Below are positions 1-11,499 of a stretch of DNA of 64,000 bases, one piece after another (position 1 is the stretch's first letter; each line of letters opens with the position of its first letter). The position numbers and the translations under genes are program-made. This DNA comes from Onthophagus taurus (taxonomy: Eukaryota; Arthropoda; Insecta; Coleoptera; Scarabaeidae): positions 1,431,001 to 1,495,000 of the forward strand of contig NC_091972.1 in NCBI RefSeq assembly GCF_036711975.1. Direction: 5' to 3'. The notes under the pieces are model-generated. The model was not told the origin of the DNA. It did not search any database and saw only the letters and a list, made by a program, of their open reading frames with translations.

Positions 1-226
1 AGTTCGAGTGCGGATGCAATAGATATCTTGAAATGGACACAAGTGCATTTAAAATAAAAAGGAGATTGTTTAATAGCCAGCGAGAAACGCAATTAATGTT
101 AATTAAACATATAAATTAAATATATACTGTGGGAATATAATCGCAAGTATTGCTCGGATACACCACAACTTAAACAAACGTAAATAATAAAAAGAAAAAT
201 TTGTGGGCGATGAATAAAAATAAAGT

Positions 227-299
227 CGATCCTGCCAGGATTCGAACCTGGAATCTTCTGATCCGTAGTCAGACGCGTTATCCGTTGCGCCACAGGACC
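227..299 (-). tRNA. tRNA-Arg (ACG)
   Basis: A 73-nt cloverleaf on the minus strand. The acceptor arm GGTCCTG pairs with CAGGATC, with G as discriminator base. The anticodon loop is CTACGGA between the arms TCTGA and TCAGA, giving anticodon ACG (read as ICG for CGN arginine codons). The T arm contains GGTTCGAATCC. There is no intron and no encoded CCA, as expected for a eukaryotic nuclear tRNA. All stems pair, so it looks functional. It would have internal A and B box promoters for RNA polymerase III. Confidence 0.95.
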
Positions 300-670
300 T
301 GTGACGTATATTATTTCTAAATACTTTTACAACATTGTAATTAACAATATTTTATAGCGAAAGTGATAAGTGGGAACCTTTAAAATTTCTCTTATGCTTA
401 ATTCCTTATTCCTCCTCTTGTACTCTAAATACAATCCCATATATGCCAACTTTCCTAGCTTGTATGATGAACTACTTTATAAGGATTGGTCTTTTCTAAA
501 TTTAGCAGGTGAATGCAGATGATGCTTTGCGAGCTTTCTATACAAAATTGAGATTTTGGATTTATTTGTTCCTAATCGCGTCGTAGATCCTCATACCCTC
601 AACCCAACCCCAAAATTAAACGGCTATTAAAGGTGAAAAAGTATTATAGGAAGAAGTGGACGAGAAGCAA
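300..670. other. Intergenic, nothing recognised
   Basis: AT-rich sequence between the tRNA and the compound repeat that starts at 671. I see no coding frame, RNA gene or clear repeat in it. Confidence 0.5.
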
Positions 671-756
671 CCCAGTAAACAAGAAACATCTGTGAAACAT
701 TTCAATTTTAACGTACAGTGAATTAAATGAAACATTTTACAAGTACGTTTCATATA

Positions 757-2494
757 CCCTGTTTTTCCGCTAGAAGCCGCATTCAATATAAGCCGCGGCT
801 TATTAAATGTTATACATTTTTCATTTTTTCTACATTTTATCCCTACTAAGCCGCACACAAATATAAGCCGCACTCAAATACAAGCCGCTCTCGATTATAA
901 GCCGCACACATTCTGATGTGTTGAGCAGTAACACGTTGGCCACAAATAGAAATTCAATTAAAAAATTGGATAACTGAAAAAAGAAAGGATGGAATACAAG
1001 TTACTGGTAAACAAGTTCTGCGACAAGCAACATTAGTAGCCGAGGAGTTAGAAATTAATTTAAAGGATCTCCAAAATGGGTATATAATTTCATGAAAAGA
1101 AATGATTTTGTAAGAAGAGTTGCAACATCGGTGGGACAACATTTGCATGCAAATTGGGAGGAAAATTTAATACAATTTCAACATTTCGTAACCGAAAACA
1201 AAACAAACATGGACTTACCTAACATTGGGAATATGGATGAAGTTTTGACTTACCATCAAAATTTACTTTTGCGAAAAAAGGCAGTGATGACATAAAAATT
1301 GTAACTACTGGACATGAAAAATCTAATTTCACAGTGGCTTTAAGTGTTCTTGCTAGTGGCAAGAAACTGCCACCATATGTAGTATTTAAAAGAAAAACAC
1401 GCCCAAAAGGAAATTTTCCAAAAAGTGTTATTATTTCGGCTAATGAAAAGGGATGGATGTCTTCGAATGAAATGGAGCTATGGCTAAATGAAATTTGGAA
1501 TAAACAGCCTGGATCATTTTTTAAAAAGGATAATGGCCTATTAATATTGGACTCCGTACCTGGACATCGCACCGATGCTGTAAAAAATAAATTTAAAAAA
1601 AATCAAATAATACCTGTAGTTATACCTGGAGGATTAACGAAACTGTTACAGCCGTTGGATATTTCAGTTAATAAATTTTTTAAAGCAAAACTAAGAGAAT
1701 TGTGGGAGAAATTTATGATCAATTCTTATAATGCTTATAAAGAAACAGGAAAACCGATAAAGCGAGTGTCTTATGAAGAAATCGTTAATTGGATTGACAC
1801 AGCATGGCAAAATATTTCTGACGACGTCATTAAAAACGGATTTAGGGAGACTAAAATAAAATTCTACAATGAAGAAATAATTCCAAATGAGCAACTACAA
1901 GAAGATGAACCTATAAATGAAGTGGAAGTAAACGATCAGGAAGAAAGCAACGAAATTAATCATGAGGACGATCATTTATTGTATGACTGCCTTTTGTCAG
2001 GCTTCGATTCGGATAGACCAGGTCATGAAGAAGACATGGATTTTATGATCTCATAGAATAGTTATCTACCTACATATAGTAGTAGGTACATAATTTGTTT
2101 TATTTCTCATAGAATATATCTTTTGTTTTAATGTAGAATATATCATATTGTTTCATTAAAATATATTTGGGTTTTTTTAATTACTTAGATATCTACGTAA
2201 ATAAACTTTTATTAAAAATAAAAAAGTACTATTTTTGAAATGTTTTGCAACTATTTGCTATATTTTGATATTTAAATTCTAGCCGTCAAAGAAAACCGAT
2301 CAAAAAAACATTTTTAAAATGAATGACATTTTAAATGGATAAATATAATGTAAATATAATTCTAATAAATACTTAGGTACATTTTGTACATATCTACAAG
2401 CCGCAACCTTTTATAAGCCGCATTTCTTTATAAGCCGCGCTTTGAAACCACTTTTTCTTCATACGAAACCGCGGCTTCTAACGGAAAAACAGGG
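757..2494 (+). mobile_element. pogo/Tigger-like DNA transposon
   Basis: A 1738-bp element with inverted ends CCCTGTTTTTCCGCTAGAAG at 757 and its near-complement ending at 2494, flanked by TA on both sides (755-756 and 2495-2496), the target duplication of Tc1/mariner/pogo elements. Repeated AAGCCGC motifs sit inside both ends: about six between 771 and 910 and three between 2396 and 2445, all in the same orientation, plausible transposase or host-factor binding sites. It carries a decayed pogo-type transposase. It interrupts the GAAACGTTTC-motif zone of the surrounding compound element and is therefore younger than it. Confidence 0.85.
950..2056 (+). pseudogene. pogo-like transposase, frameshifted
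   Basis: Transposase of the pogo/Tigger type (CENP-B-like DNA-binding part plus DDE_1 catalytic part), which would cut and paste the surrounding element. The reading passes through three frames: an N-terminal stretch to about 1055, a stretch starting KWVYNFMKRNDFVRR up to about 1240, and the rest to the stop at 2056. The three catalytic aspartates are visible in NMDEV, LILDSVPGH and LQPLDISVNKFFK. The C-terminal tail is acidic, as in pogo proteins. Two small indels break the frame, near 1055 and 1240, so the copy is not expected to make active protein. The long open part (1334-2056) does not begin with ATG and is only the C-terminal two thirds. Confidence 0.8.
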
Positions 2495-3866
2495 TACGTG
2501 ACAGAAACGATTGTTACGAAACGTATCTAAAGATATGTATCAAATACATCTCAGTAGGAATATTTATGAAATATCATTAAAATATGTAGCAGAAACGTTT
2601 CATTTGAAACATTTCTCTACAAATGTGTCTGAAACATGTCTGAATATCTTCATCAGCGCCTGTGAACGTATGCGCATGTTCCAGGACTCGGTGACTCATC
2701 AGCGTCTTGTCACGACTTGTTCTATTGTGTGTTTTGTGCTGTTCAATTCTGTTCTCAGTTCCTTCGAATCGTTTTCTATATATCTGTTCTGTGGCTCGAA
2801 TATTGGTTTAGAATGGCGCAGGCAAGTTTCTTTATATATCACCACTAGATTTAGTTATTTTTGAATTTATCTAAAAACATTCTTGTTTAAAATGGTGACT
2901 TAAATCTTGTGATTGAATTTAACCGAAGAATATTATATTGACACAAAGTTATTCCTTAACCAACGCGATGTATTCGCTGCGACGGCGATTGTTACTCTTG
3001 ATAATGTTGTCGCCAAGCCGACACAGCGGCAAATGAACATGCACAAACGTGCCCAAACCGACTTTTTCAACTGTCAGGTGACAACGACAAAAACAGTGGT
3101 TATTTAAATTTTAGTTAAATTTCTTAGTCTTGAACAATCATAAAAAGATGATGAAAGAGATCCCCAGCTTCTTCAGACTACAAGTAAAGAAGACCTATTT
3201 ATTTTGTAAAAGTCTTATTGTTATAAGTGAGACCACATGTTGTAAAATTCTTTTTGTAATTCGCGACGGTAATGAAAGCTATAACAGCACTCAAACGGGT
3301 GCTGTAATGAGACTCCTTACAGCATCCGATGCTGTAATGAGATTTTAGTAACATTTTATGGAACCAGTTCACGTTGGTGACATTGGGTCATTAATTTTTC
3401 TAGTTGTCAATGTGACAATTTTTGTCTATGGATGTTTAAACACGTTCTTAGCATCGAATACAAAGTCCACAATGATGAGGACATTGACTCTGAGCAATTT
3501 CTCTTATTTTGGGAGGTGTACATCAAACATTTTTTTCAGGCGAATGTATTTGGTGTTTTGACAGTTTCTAATTGTCAATTCAAAGTTTCTATTTTCAAGT
3601 GTTCCGGTGTTACCAACTGCTACATACCTATTTCCCTACATTGCCAAAATTTACTTTATTTTTGTTAAAAAAAAGTATAAAAACGCGAATTACAAAAAAT
3701 AGCATAAAAAACACGTTTCATAAGACTTAAAGCACTCATTCATTAAAAAACTCGTGGCTTCGCTACTCGTTTTTCAACTTGAATTCGTGCATTTCAAGCG
3801 TGTCTTACGAAACTTGTTTTTTAATATACTATTTTATCAAGAAAAATAAACAATTCCAAGACTGTA

Positions 3867-5469
3867 CAGGGTGGGCAAATTTGGGTGTTATTATAGGCTA
3901 TCTCAGAAACTATAAGAGATACGAAAAAAGTAGGTGCCATGTCCCGGTCTCTTTTTTCGGGACTAACCCAATCCCGCAAACACCAAACCTCTATCTTCTT
4001 TTGTTTTTAAGTTATAGCCAAAAAGTCAAATTTTCGTGATTTCAAAAAATGCTCATATTTCGTTTATTTTTGAAATTAGAGAAATGGGGTTGATACGTTC
4101 TTAAGACACTTTTTTAAGTAGAATATACTGCCGTTGAAAAATTTTAAAAATATTTGATGATTTTTGAGATACAACACAAAGTTGTATTTTTTTAAATACA
4201 AACTATACTTGATTATGATGTTAATGAAAAGAGCATATTTTTAGCTTTTCAATGATGTATCGCATGTATGGTATATTTGCGGAAAATAAGCGTTAATTTT
4301 CAATTCCAAAATAGTAAGCGCTAAAGTTCAAAATTTTGATTATAGTAGGCGGGTTCGGAAAGTAATTACTATCTAATTGCTATATCGTTTTGCACGAATA
4401 TGACAGAAAGTTAAGCTTGTACCATTATGCAGGATTAAGTTGGTTTTGTACCAACAAATAAAAACTTTGAATAGTTGATTTAAATTTCTCAGTGTCTTAT
4501 CCCTGACTTTGTTCACCAATAAAAAATGATTTGTAGATAAAGTTTGTTTATTAAAAATACAAGCAACGTATTCATTAATGAATAATTAAATATGAACAAC
4601 AACTTCAGGAACTAAACATTCACAGACTGTGTCATCTTCTTCTACTAAACTTACTGGTTGTAAGGTTAGAACAGTTGGGTATCAATGAATGAAATCTTCG
4701 GTAGTATCTTCCCAGTTTTGCCCAACCATGAGATTTAGAAGTTTTTTCATATTCGCAACCTTTTCTTTTGAAATTGGGCAGCGGACTTTCCATTGAAACG
4801 ATGTTTATATGGGATATGGAGCTTTATCTATCATTTTCAAAGTATCATTTTTTAATTTTTCGCTTTATGTATTTAAAAATAATGAGAAATTTTTAAGCGG
4901 GAAACTCCTTTCGAAAAATTCATGAATGAAATGATCAGTAAACTCACGTTACTATAGTAACTAAGTGGCATTTAACGTTTTCTTCGCCTACTATAATTAA
5001 AATTTTGAATATTAATCTTTAATATTTTAGAATTAAAAAATAACGCTTATTTTCCCCAAATACACCATGCGTACAATACATCATTGGAAAGCTAAAAATA
5101 TGCTCTTTTCAGTAAGACCATAATCTATTATAGTTTGTATTTAAAAAAATACAAGTTTGTGTTGTAGCTCAAAAATCATCAAATATTTTTAAAATGTTTC
5201 AACGGCAGTATATTCTACTTAAAAAAGTGTCTTAAGAACGCATCAACCCCATTTCTCTAATTTCAAAAATAAACGAAATATGAGCATTTTTTGAAATCAC
5301 AAAAATTTGATTTTTTGGCTATAACTTAAAAACAAAAGAAGATAGAGGTTTGGTGTTTACGGGATTGGACTAGTCTCGAAAAAAGAGACCGGGACATGGC
5401 ACCTACTTTTTTCGTATCTCTTATAGTTTCCGAGATAGCCTATAATAACACCCAAATTTGCCCACCCTG
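3867..5469. mobile_element. Palindromic long-TIR element (TA target, CAGGGTG ends)
   Basis: The left arm beginning CAGGGTGGGCAAATTTGGGT at 3867 recurs inverted at the right end, finishing at 5469. Both arms run for roughly 490 bp with few mismatches (about 3867-4355 and 4985-5469). The ends abut TA dinucleotides at 3865-3866 and 5470-5471. The central 630 bp are AT-rich without a coding frame. This is a non-autonomous foldback-like member of the Tc1/mariner group by target site and ends. It lies inside the compound repeat 671-6603. Confidence 0.8.
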
Positions 5470-6136
5470 TATACATCGTTTGTGGTACATTACTTGTTTT
5501 ATTGTATTATCTGACATATAAATTGTCATGTAACTGTTTTTGTAAGTTATTTTGTAATACTGATAGTTTCTCTTTACAAAAAGAATTTTACAACATGTGA
5601 TATCTCCAATAACTAAGATAAAAAAAAAATTTTATATTATTATAATTATTATTATTAAATAATACATTATAGGTATTCTTTACTTGTAGTCTGAAGAAGC
5701 TGGGGATCTCTGGCGAAACATCACAAATATATGTGTTTTAATTGAAACAAAGTTTCGTTTGAGAAAAAAAATTCTGTAGGTTATTCATATATAAACAGAA
5801 GTAAAAATAATTAAAAATACCACTAATATGATCTAAATTTAACTTTATATTTAAATGACCTACGATGACCTACATAAATTATTGGAATGTTTATGTATTT
5901 GTTTACAAATAAGAATTTTATTTTAGTTACCGTTTTAATATATTTTGTATACATATTTACTAAATATATTTAATGCATACCTACTCTTATACTTACTTTA
6001 TATGTCTTAATCAATGAGAAAACAGAATAGTAGAAATTATTGATTGATAATTCTGAAATTTGGTACAGTAGGCGGTAAGTAACAAGTATCGTACTTCTAT
6101 TATTATTTTTCCTACCTTAAGGTATGATTTTGTTGC

Positions 6137-6252
6137 AGCGTCCACCGTCTGCGTCCTGGGTGGTATGCTCAGAAATGCTTCCTCAGCATATGCATATCTT
6201 TTGAGGAAGCATGTATGAGCATCTTGTCCAGGATGCAGACGCTATACGTCAA
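6137..6252. repeat. Long imperfect hairpin
   Basis: About 48 bases from GCGTCC (6138) to CTTCCTCA are complementary to TGAGGAAGCATG...GCAGACGC ending near 6250, with roughly 80 percent matching and a loop of about 12 bases. It could be a tiny palindromic MITE or a transcribable hairpin. There is no direct evidence for either. Confidence 0.5.
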
Positions 6253-6603
6253 CGAAATTATATCTTTACATACATATGTACATCCCTGAAACGTCAACGA
6301 AACCTTTCAGAAATTATTTTTAAATGTTTATGATACATACTATTAATGTAATGTAAACGTAAACAAAACATTACAGAAATAATTCAAAACCATTAATGAA
6401 ACATTTTAGTAGTGTACCGCAATTGTCAGCTGTATGTTGCAGAAACGTTTCAATAGAAACGTTTCAATAAAACATAAAAAGGGTCGGACATTAGCAGTTT
6501 CAGACACGTTTCATCTATGTTTCAGAAATATGTCAAAGAAACGTTTCATGTTTCAATAATATGTATCAGAAATGTTTCTGAAACGCAAATTTGTTTACTG
6601 GGA

Positions 6604-7160
6604 ATAGTGCTTTCTATTCAGCGGAATATAAAAGCTGAGGAGTTTGACTAAACAGAAAATTTCTGATGCGTATACTTCCTTTAATATTAGTGCTAAACAA
6701 TCGCTTAGTTCTGATCGCCATAACTTTTGGAGAGATATAAGACAGAAAACAATCCCGTACTAATTACTACACTACACAAACAAGGTGGGATTTGGGTTGA
6801 GTTTGTTGATACGGATTCGGGATCAGATTCAGGTTTCGGGTTCCGGTTTGGGTTCGATCTGGGTGTTTGGGGTTGAGTTGCATTGCATAGAATTAGAACT
6901 GGATTTCAGATAATTGTATCTCTTTATTTTTCTTATCGTTCGGGAATCAAAGTGAATTTTATACTTATTATTTTATACAATTTTATTTATCACTTGTTTC
7001 TTGAGCTATTATTTTTTAAGTATTATTCAAACAACAGAAAGAATTGTTGTGTAATAGTCATAGATCATTAGATAGATTCATTAAGTTTAAAAAGCTTTAA
7101 TTTTTAACATGTGCATTCTTCTAAATCATCTTATTAATATTACTATATTTTCCGTTAATT
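6604..7160. other. Intergenic region downstream of FAAH2
   Basis: No gene seen. Positions 6785-6885 form a G/T-rich stretch with irregular GGGTT, GGTTCGG and TTTGGG words. A minus-strand AATAAA (tttatt at 6982-6987) is a possible polyadenylation signal for the FAAH2 gene. Confidence 0.4.
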
Positions 7161-9026
7161 TTAATTATTTGTTGATTGAAATGGGGGTTGTCTCCATCCA
7201 CCAAATTCTCTTTCAATTTCTTCGGCAATTTTAAAGCATAAACGATCCATTTTAAAATTTCCAACCACCTGCAATTTTCAATTTCTTTTATTTTCAATTT
7301 CTTTTTCTCTGCGAATACTTACTTGTAACCCAATAGGTAAACCTTTAGAGTCGACCCCAACAGGACAAGAAGTAGCAGGAACACCCAAAGTATTAAAAAT
7401 CGTTAAATAAGAGGTATCCAAAGTTTTCGAATAAATCTCCGAATGATAATGTGCAACCGTAGGAAATACAGGATACAATAAAACTCCGTTTGATCCAAGT
7501 AAATCGCTTATATCATTTCGAAAAGCTTCGATTTCTTTCATAATGTTCTCACGACGTCTTTTGGTAATTAATCGTTGTGCTATTTTATAAACCAACGCAA
7601 ATAAAATCGTCGTTGGTTGAACATTTGATCGACCGACAAAAGTAAGAATTATTTCTTTAAATAAATTCCTCTTTTGATCATTAAAAACGGTTTGTACACC
7701 CGAAATTGATAATAAAGGCAAAAACGCCAAATCAATCGAATCAGACATCCGCTTTAATTTAACCTTTTCTGTTTGATGCCCGTTTAATTTAAACTGTTCA
7801 ATAACTCTTCTCATTGTTCGAACAATTTCATTTTGAACCACATGAGTCATACAAGCGTTTCCATCAAATTCCATATAATAAATCGTAATAGTTTTTACGG
7901 GAACATCTATTTGCGGGAAATTAACTTTCATTTCCGGCTTTAAAATAACATCAAATAACAAATTTAAATCGCAGGCATAACGAGTTAATGGTCCAACTGT
8001 GAATGCGATGTTAAATAGAGGGTTTGGTTTATTTGTGTAAGGTATAGTTTCGTTTATTGAAACACAATTTCCGGTTGGTTTATGACCGAAAATTCCGCAA
8101 AAATGTGACGGTAATCTTATTGAACCACAAAGATCTGAACCAAGTCCCAATATGGATGATGCAGTTGATAGAAGAACAGCCTAAAAATTGAACTAACATT
8201 AGAACTAGAAACATTCTACTTTTGCCGTGTGTCTTTCAAGACTTTCTGGTTTTAGGTCTAGTGTTAATTCTCGTTTTGCTTCAATAAAGTATGCAAAAAC
8301 CTGGTGGTGAATAGTAACTAAAACTAGAAGCAAAATTAGACCAAGAACCAAAAACATTTGGGTTTAGAAAGGGATACAAAAGTACGCTTATTTTTTAAAT
8401 TATGTTCTATTTACTTCTCCTCCTGATGATCCACCACAAGTTCTTCTTGTATCATAAGGATTAACTGTAATACCAGTTTGTTTATTACATGTTTCCCAAT
8501 TTAAACACAATTCCGGTGTATTAGAAACTAATAAAGGAATTCCACCAGCTGTTTTAATTTGTTTAATTGCATCGTTATCGTTTTTAGCAATTTTTAAATG
8601 TTTCGTTTTAACCCCACCGTTAAAACTTAAACCTTTTAACCCAACCGTTTCTTTTATTGTTATAGGTAACCCTAAAAGAGGGTAATTACATTTTAATTCA
8701 TTTTCATTTAACATAGTTTCGCTTAAAAATTTGTCGACATTAATAGCGTCTGTTAAGGCAGCGTCAAATCGTTCTTGTACAATAGCGTTTAATATTGGAT
8801 TTACTTCTTTTATTCGATTTATATAAGTTTCAATGACATGTTTACTAGATATTTGCTTCGTACGAATTAATTCGCCCAACGTTAATGCTGGTACTAATAA
8901 TAAATCGTCATTTATTGGTGGGCATTTTTTTGATTTTTTAAAGTATCCAATCCATTTTATGGGATATAAAACAAATCCGAATATTAATGAAGATAACCAT
9001 AGAAAAACATGTATTATAAAGCGCAT
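7161..9026 (-). CDS. Fatty-acid amide hydrolase 2 (amidase signature enzyme)
   Basis: Three exons on the minus strand: 9026-8415, 8180-7323 and 7268-7161. All introns (234 and 54 bp) are phase 0 with GT/AG ends, giving 525 residues, the usual length of FAAH2. The start has an N-terminal hydrophobic segment (residues about 4-22, VFLWLSSLIFGFVLYP), which should anchor the enzyme in a membrane. The amidase signature is complete: Lys125 in PITIKETVG, cis-Ser200 in CGGSSGGE and nucleophile Ser224 in GSDLCGSIRLPS, the Ser-Ser-Lys triad that hydrolyses fatty-acid amides. The motif has Cys where most relatives have Gly (DLCGS for DIGGS). The C-terminus REFGGWRQPP also matches the family. Insects carry several paralogues, so I give no symbol. 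The gene looks intact. Confidence 0.93.
8205..8275 (+). repeat. Dispersed ACTAGAAC/GCCGTGCGTC repeat copy 1 (FAAH2 intron)
   Basis: Within FAAH2 intron 1 is a stretch of the type ...AGAACTAGAAAC...GCCGTGTGTCTTTCAAG. Related stretches lie inverted at about 19725-19795 and in the same orientation at about 47890-51540, where a hAT element splits it. Family not named. Confidence 0.4.
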
Positions 9027-9835
9027 TCTTGTTTACGTAAAGTATATAAATTTTCTTTTTCCAAAAATTTTATAGAAGCTTCAACCTATACAAAATTAAA
9101 CGATTTAACTGTAACTAACGTCTTCTTTACTTTAAATTCGTTCTTTGGGAGAAAGAAATTTAAATGAGACAGTGTAATGAGGTATTTTTTTAAATAAAAA
9201 ATGTGTTATTGACTTTTAAGAAACCGTAAATGATAGGGTTCTTTATTAAATGTCTACATCAAAGAATTTATTTATAATTTTATTAGGACACATTTTGAGG
9301 GATGCAGCTATCGCTAGACAACATCAGCTCTTTTAACAGTGGAAAGTCCTTTACCGCTCTATTTAAAATTCTGTATACTGCACTGGTAATCTCATTACCC
9401 GTTCTTTCGTGAAGTGTTTCAGACCAAATTGCACAGTATACAGCCTTAGTATCGTTAAATAATATATGTATGTATGTGCCGTCATGTTAAAGTACGACCA
9501 ACCCAATATGGACGGTCAAGCATCGCGATCGTTTTGAAAGGTACACTCAGAACCAAAATGTTGTGACGCTTAATTGAAAAGTTTGACATTTATATTTATA
9601 ATGTGGACAATTGTGAATGCAAGGTTATGAGTGTTGCATTTTAGATTATAAAATAAAGACTTTTTGTTTAGCTATTAATATTTGATTTTATGTCGACATA
9701 TACAAAACAATATTATACTCTACATATTTATTGATTACATTATAACTTTATAACATAAAATATATTTGTGCTATTTCAAGTTTGTTGAGAAGTAACAATT
9801 TATATATGAGAGACATACATTTTTTAAAAACTATT
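9027..9835. other. Intergenic, FAAH2 upstream side
   Basis: AT-rich. It must contain the FAAH2 promoter near 9027-9250 and the terminal sequence of the neighbouring transposon. I could not identify convincing inverted ends for that transposon here. Confidence 0.35.
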
Positions 9836-11230
9836 CTAATCTGAATCACTATATGAAATATCACTGTCCGATTCACCTAAATTGATAATAAATCTCTCTT
9901 CATTGTCGAATAGCTGATCTTTTGTTATATATTCATTTCTAATTTTCTCTACGTGGTTACATTCTTCTCTCCATAATTCTGGAGTTATTTGATTTACTGC
10001 CTCGTGAATTAGATTTTCCATATTTATTAATCCAATATTACGAGAGGCTATTTTTCTCTTCACCATACTCCAAATTAGCTCTATTGGATTCAGGTCACAG
10101 TGATACGGAGGAAGGCGTAATACAGTATGACCCTTCGATTTTGCATACTCATCAATTACATACTGTGGTGATGGTTTGTACCTCCTAACGATTTCTAGTA
10201 GCTCGCATTTTAACATTTGTGGATGGTATGGTATGTTCATCGATTGTAGCCAACAGACTATATCATTTTTCTTTGATGAAGAAGTAGGAGGCCTATGTAT
10301 TTGTACTGAATGGTAAGGCGCATTGTCCATAACGATTATTGAATTATCCGGTAAATTTGGTAGCACTTGTGTTTTGAACCATTTTGAAAAGTTCTCAAAA
10401 TTCATTTCGTCATGATAATCACCACTTTTTGTTTTTGATTTAAATAAAAGGAAACCGTTCTTAATAAAACCCATACTGCCTCCACAATGAGCAATTATCC
10501 ATCGTTGACCAGTTCCATCTTTTTTCAAAACTCCATGTTCATCAGGACCTTGCCAACATTTCGAAACAGTATAATTTTTATGTACGTAGCTTTCATCCAA
10601 ATATACAGCAGGTCTCTTATTTTCACCAAGTTCATCATTGGCTTTTAGGAAACGTAAATAACGAGCTCTCCACGCAACAATATCATATCGCTCCATCAAA
10701 TATTTTCTATTAGACTCACTCTTTTTATATTTAAATCCCATATCAATTAAAATGTTCCGTAACGTCTCTTTCGAACCTTTGAATTGGGTTTCATTTACCA
10801 TGAAGGCATGTAACACATTTAGAGTTGGGACTGTCTTATCAACTGTATATAAAGAATGAATTTTATTGCGAAGTACACATCTACAACATAAAACAATGAT
10901 ATAATAAATACTCACACAAGTTACCACAAAAAGTTACCTGTCTGTATCATCTAACAAAATCCGAGGTGACCTTTTAACGAAGCTAGTTTTAACAATATCC
11001 ATCGATGAAGATTGTGCTTCGGCCTGAGGTGGCTCATTTTCCTTATTGCAAAGCGTCAGTTTAATTCGCCGAATTGTTCTCTCGGATTTCCCTGTCATTG
11101 CTGCCACACGACTTATAACCTGGTCAACACAAAATGTATATCTTCCTGCCGCCTTTTCATTCTCGCAAAATGTGATAATATTCTGCAGTATTGTGAGCGC
11201 TTCGCTCTGCTCGGATTTTCTCTTGGACAT
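9836..11230 (-). CDS. Intact DDE transposase, IS630/Tc1-mariner group with wide D-E spacing
   Basis: Two exons on the minus strand, 11230-10938 and 10880-9836, joined by a 57-bp GT/AG intron with matching phase, give 445 residues without a stop. The start at 11230 (MSKRKSEQSEAL) was chosen because upstream in-frame sequence is short and not similar to a transposase. The N-terminal part has helix-turn-helix character (ISRVAAMTGKSERTIRRIK). The catalytic part is DDE_3-like: YLDESYVH, VMDNAPYHS and LPPYHCDLNPIELIWSMVK. Between the second Asp and the final Glu there are 81 residues, far more than the 34-41 of typical Tc1/mariner enzymes. An intact frame with acidic tail suggests recent activity or a domesticated copy. 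Confidence 0.85.
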
Positions 11231-11499
11231 GTTTGTAATATACGTATCTAATTGTGAAAATAAATTATATACATACATATCTGACACCTATTAAAATTAA
11301 CATTACTGACCTGAAAATCAGATGAGAAGGGCTTTTGCTCTGAAAAGAACAGTTAATAGATAAACGAAATAGAACGATAATAGAAAATAAATTCGATAAA
11401 CTCACAAAACCGTAATCTAACTCAAGCAACGCTGTCAAAGAAATGAAATGTCAGAAATATATCAAATACATATTGTTTTATTTGGTAATTTGACTGTAC
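11231..11499. other. Transposon flank, no gene seen
   Basis: Probably holds the 5' end of the adjacent transposon. I see no clear terminal repeat matching the other side. Confidence 0.3.

Larger units (their letters stand above)
671..6603. mobile_element. Compound non-coding terminal-inverted-repeat element
   Basis: The outer ends are perfect 12-bp inverted repeats, CCCAGTAAACAA at 671 and TTGTTTACTGGG ending at 6603. Next to both ends lie clusters of short GAAACGTTTC-like and GAAACATTTC-like motifs (about 690-760, 2500-2650 and 6290-6590). No coding frame of its own is visible, so it looks non-autonomous. It has been opened by a pogo-like transposon (757-2494) and by a palindromic long-TIR element (3867-5469). 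A further inner pair of inverted segments, about 3160-3260 and 5577-5712, suggests a second layer. I find no target-site duplication beside the 12-bp ends, so the outer boundary is tentative and the superfamily is not assigned. Confidence 0.45.

Noticed and set aside
671-6603. Assigning the outer repeat to a known superfamily
   Set aside because: No target duplication and no enzyme gene; the 12-bp ends alone are not diagnostic.
6785-6885. Telomere-like G/T-rich stretch
   Set aside because: GGGTT-type words are irregular and do not match TTAGG or TCAGG arrays of insects.
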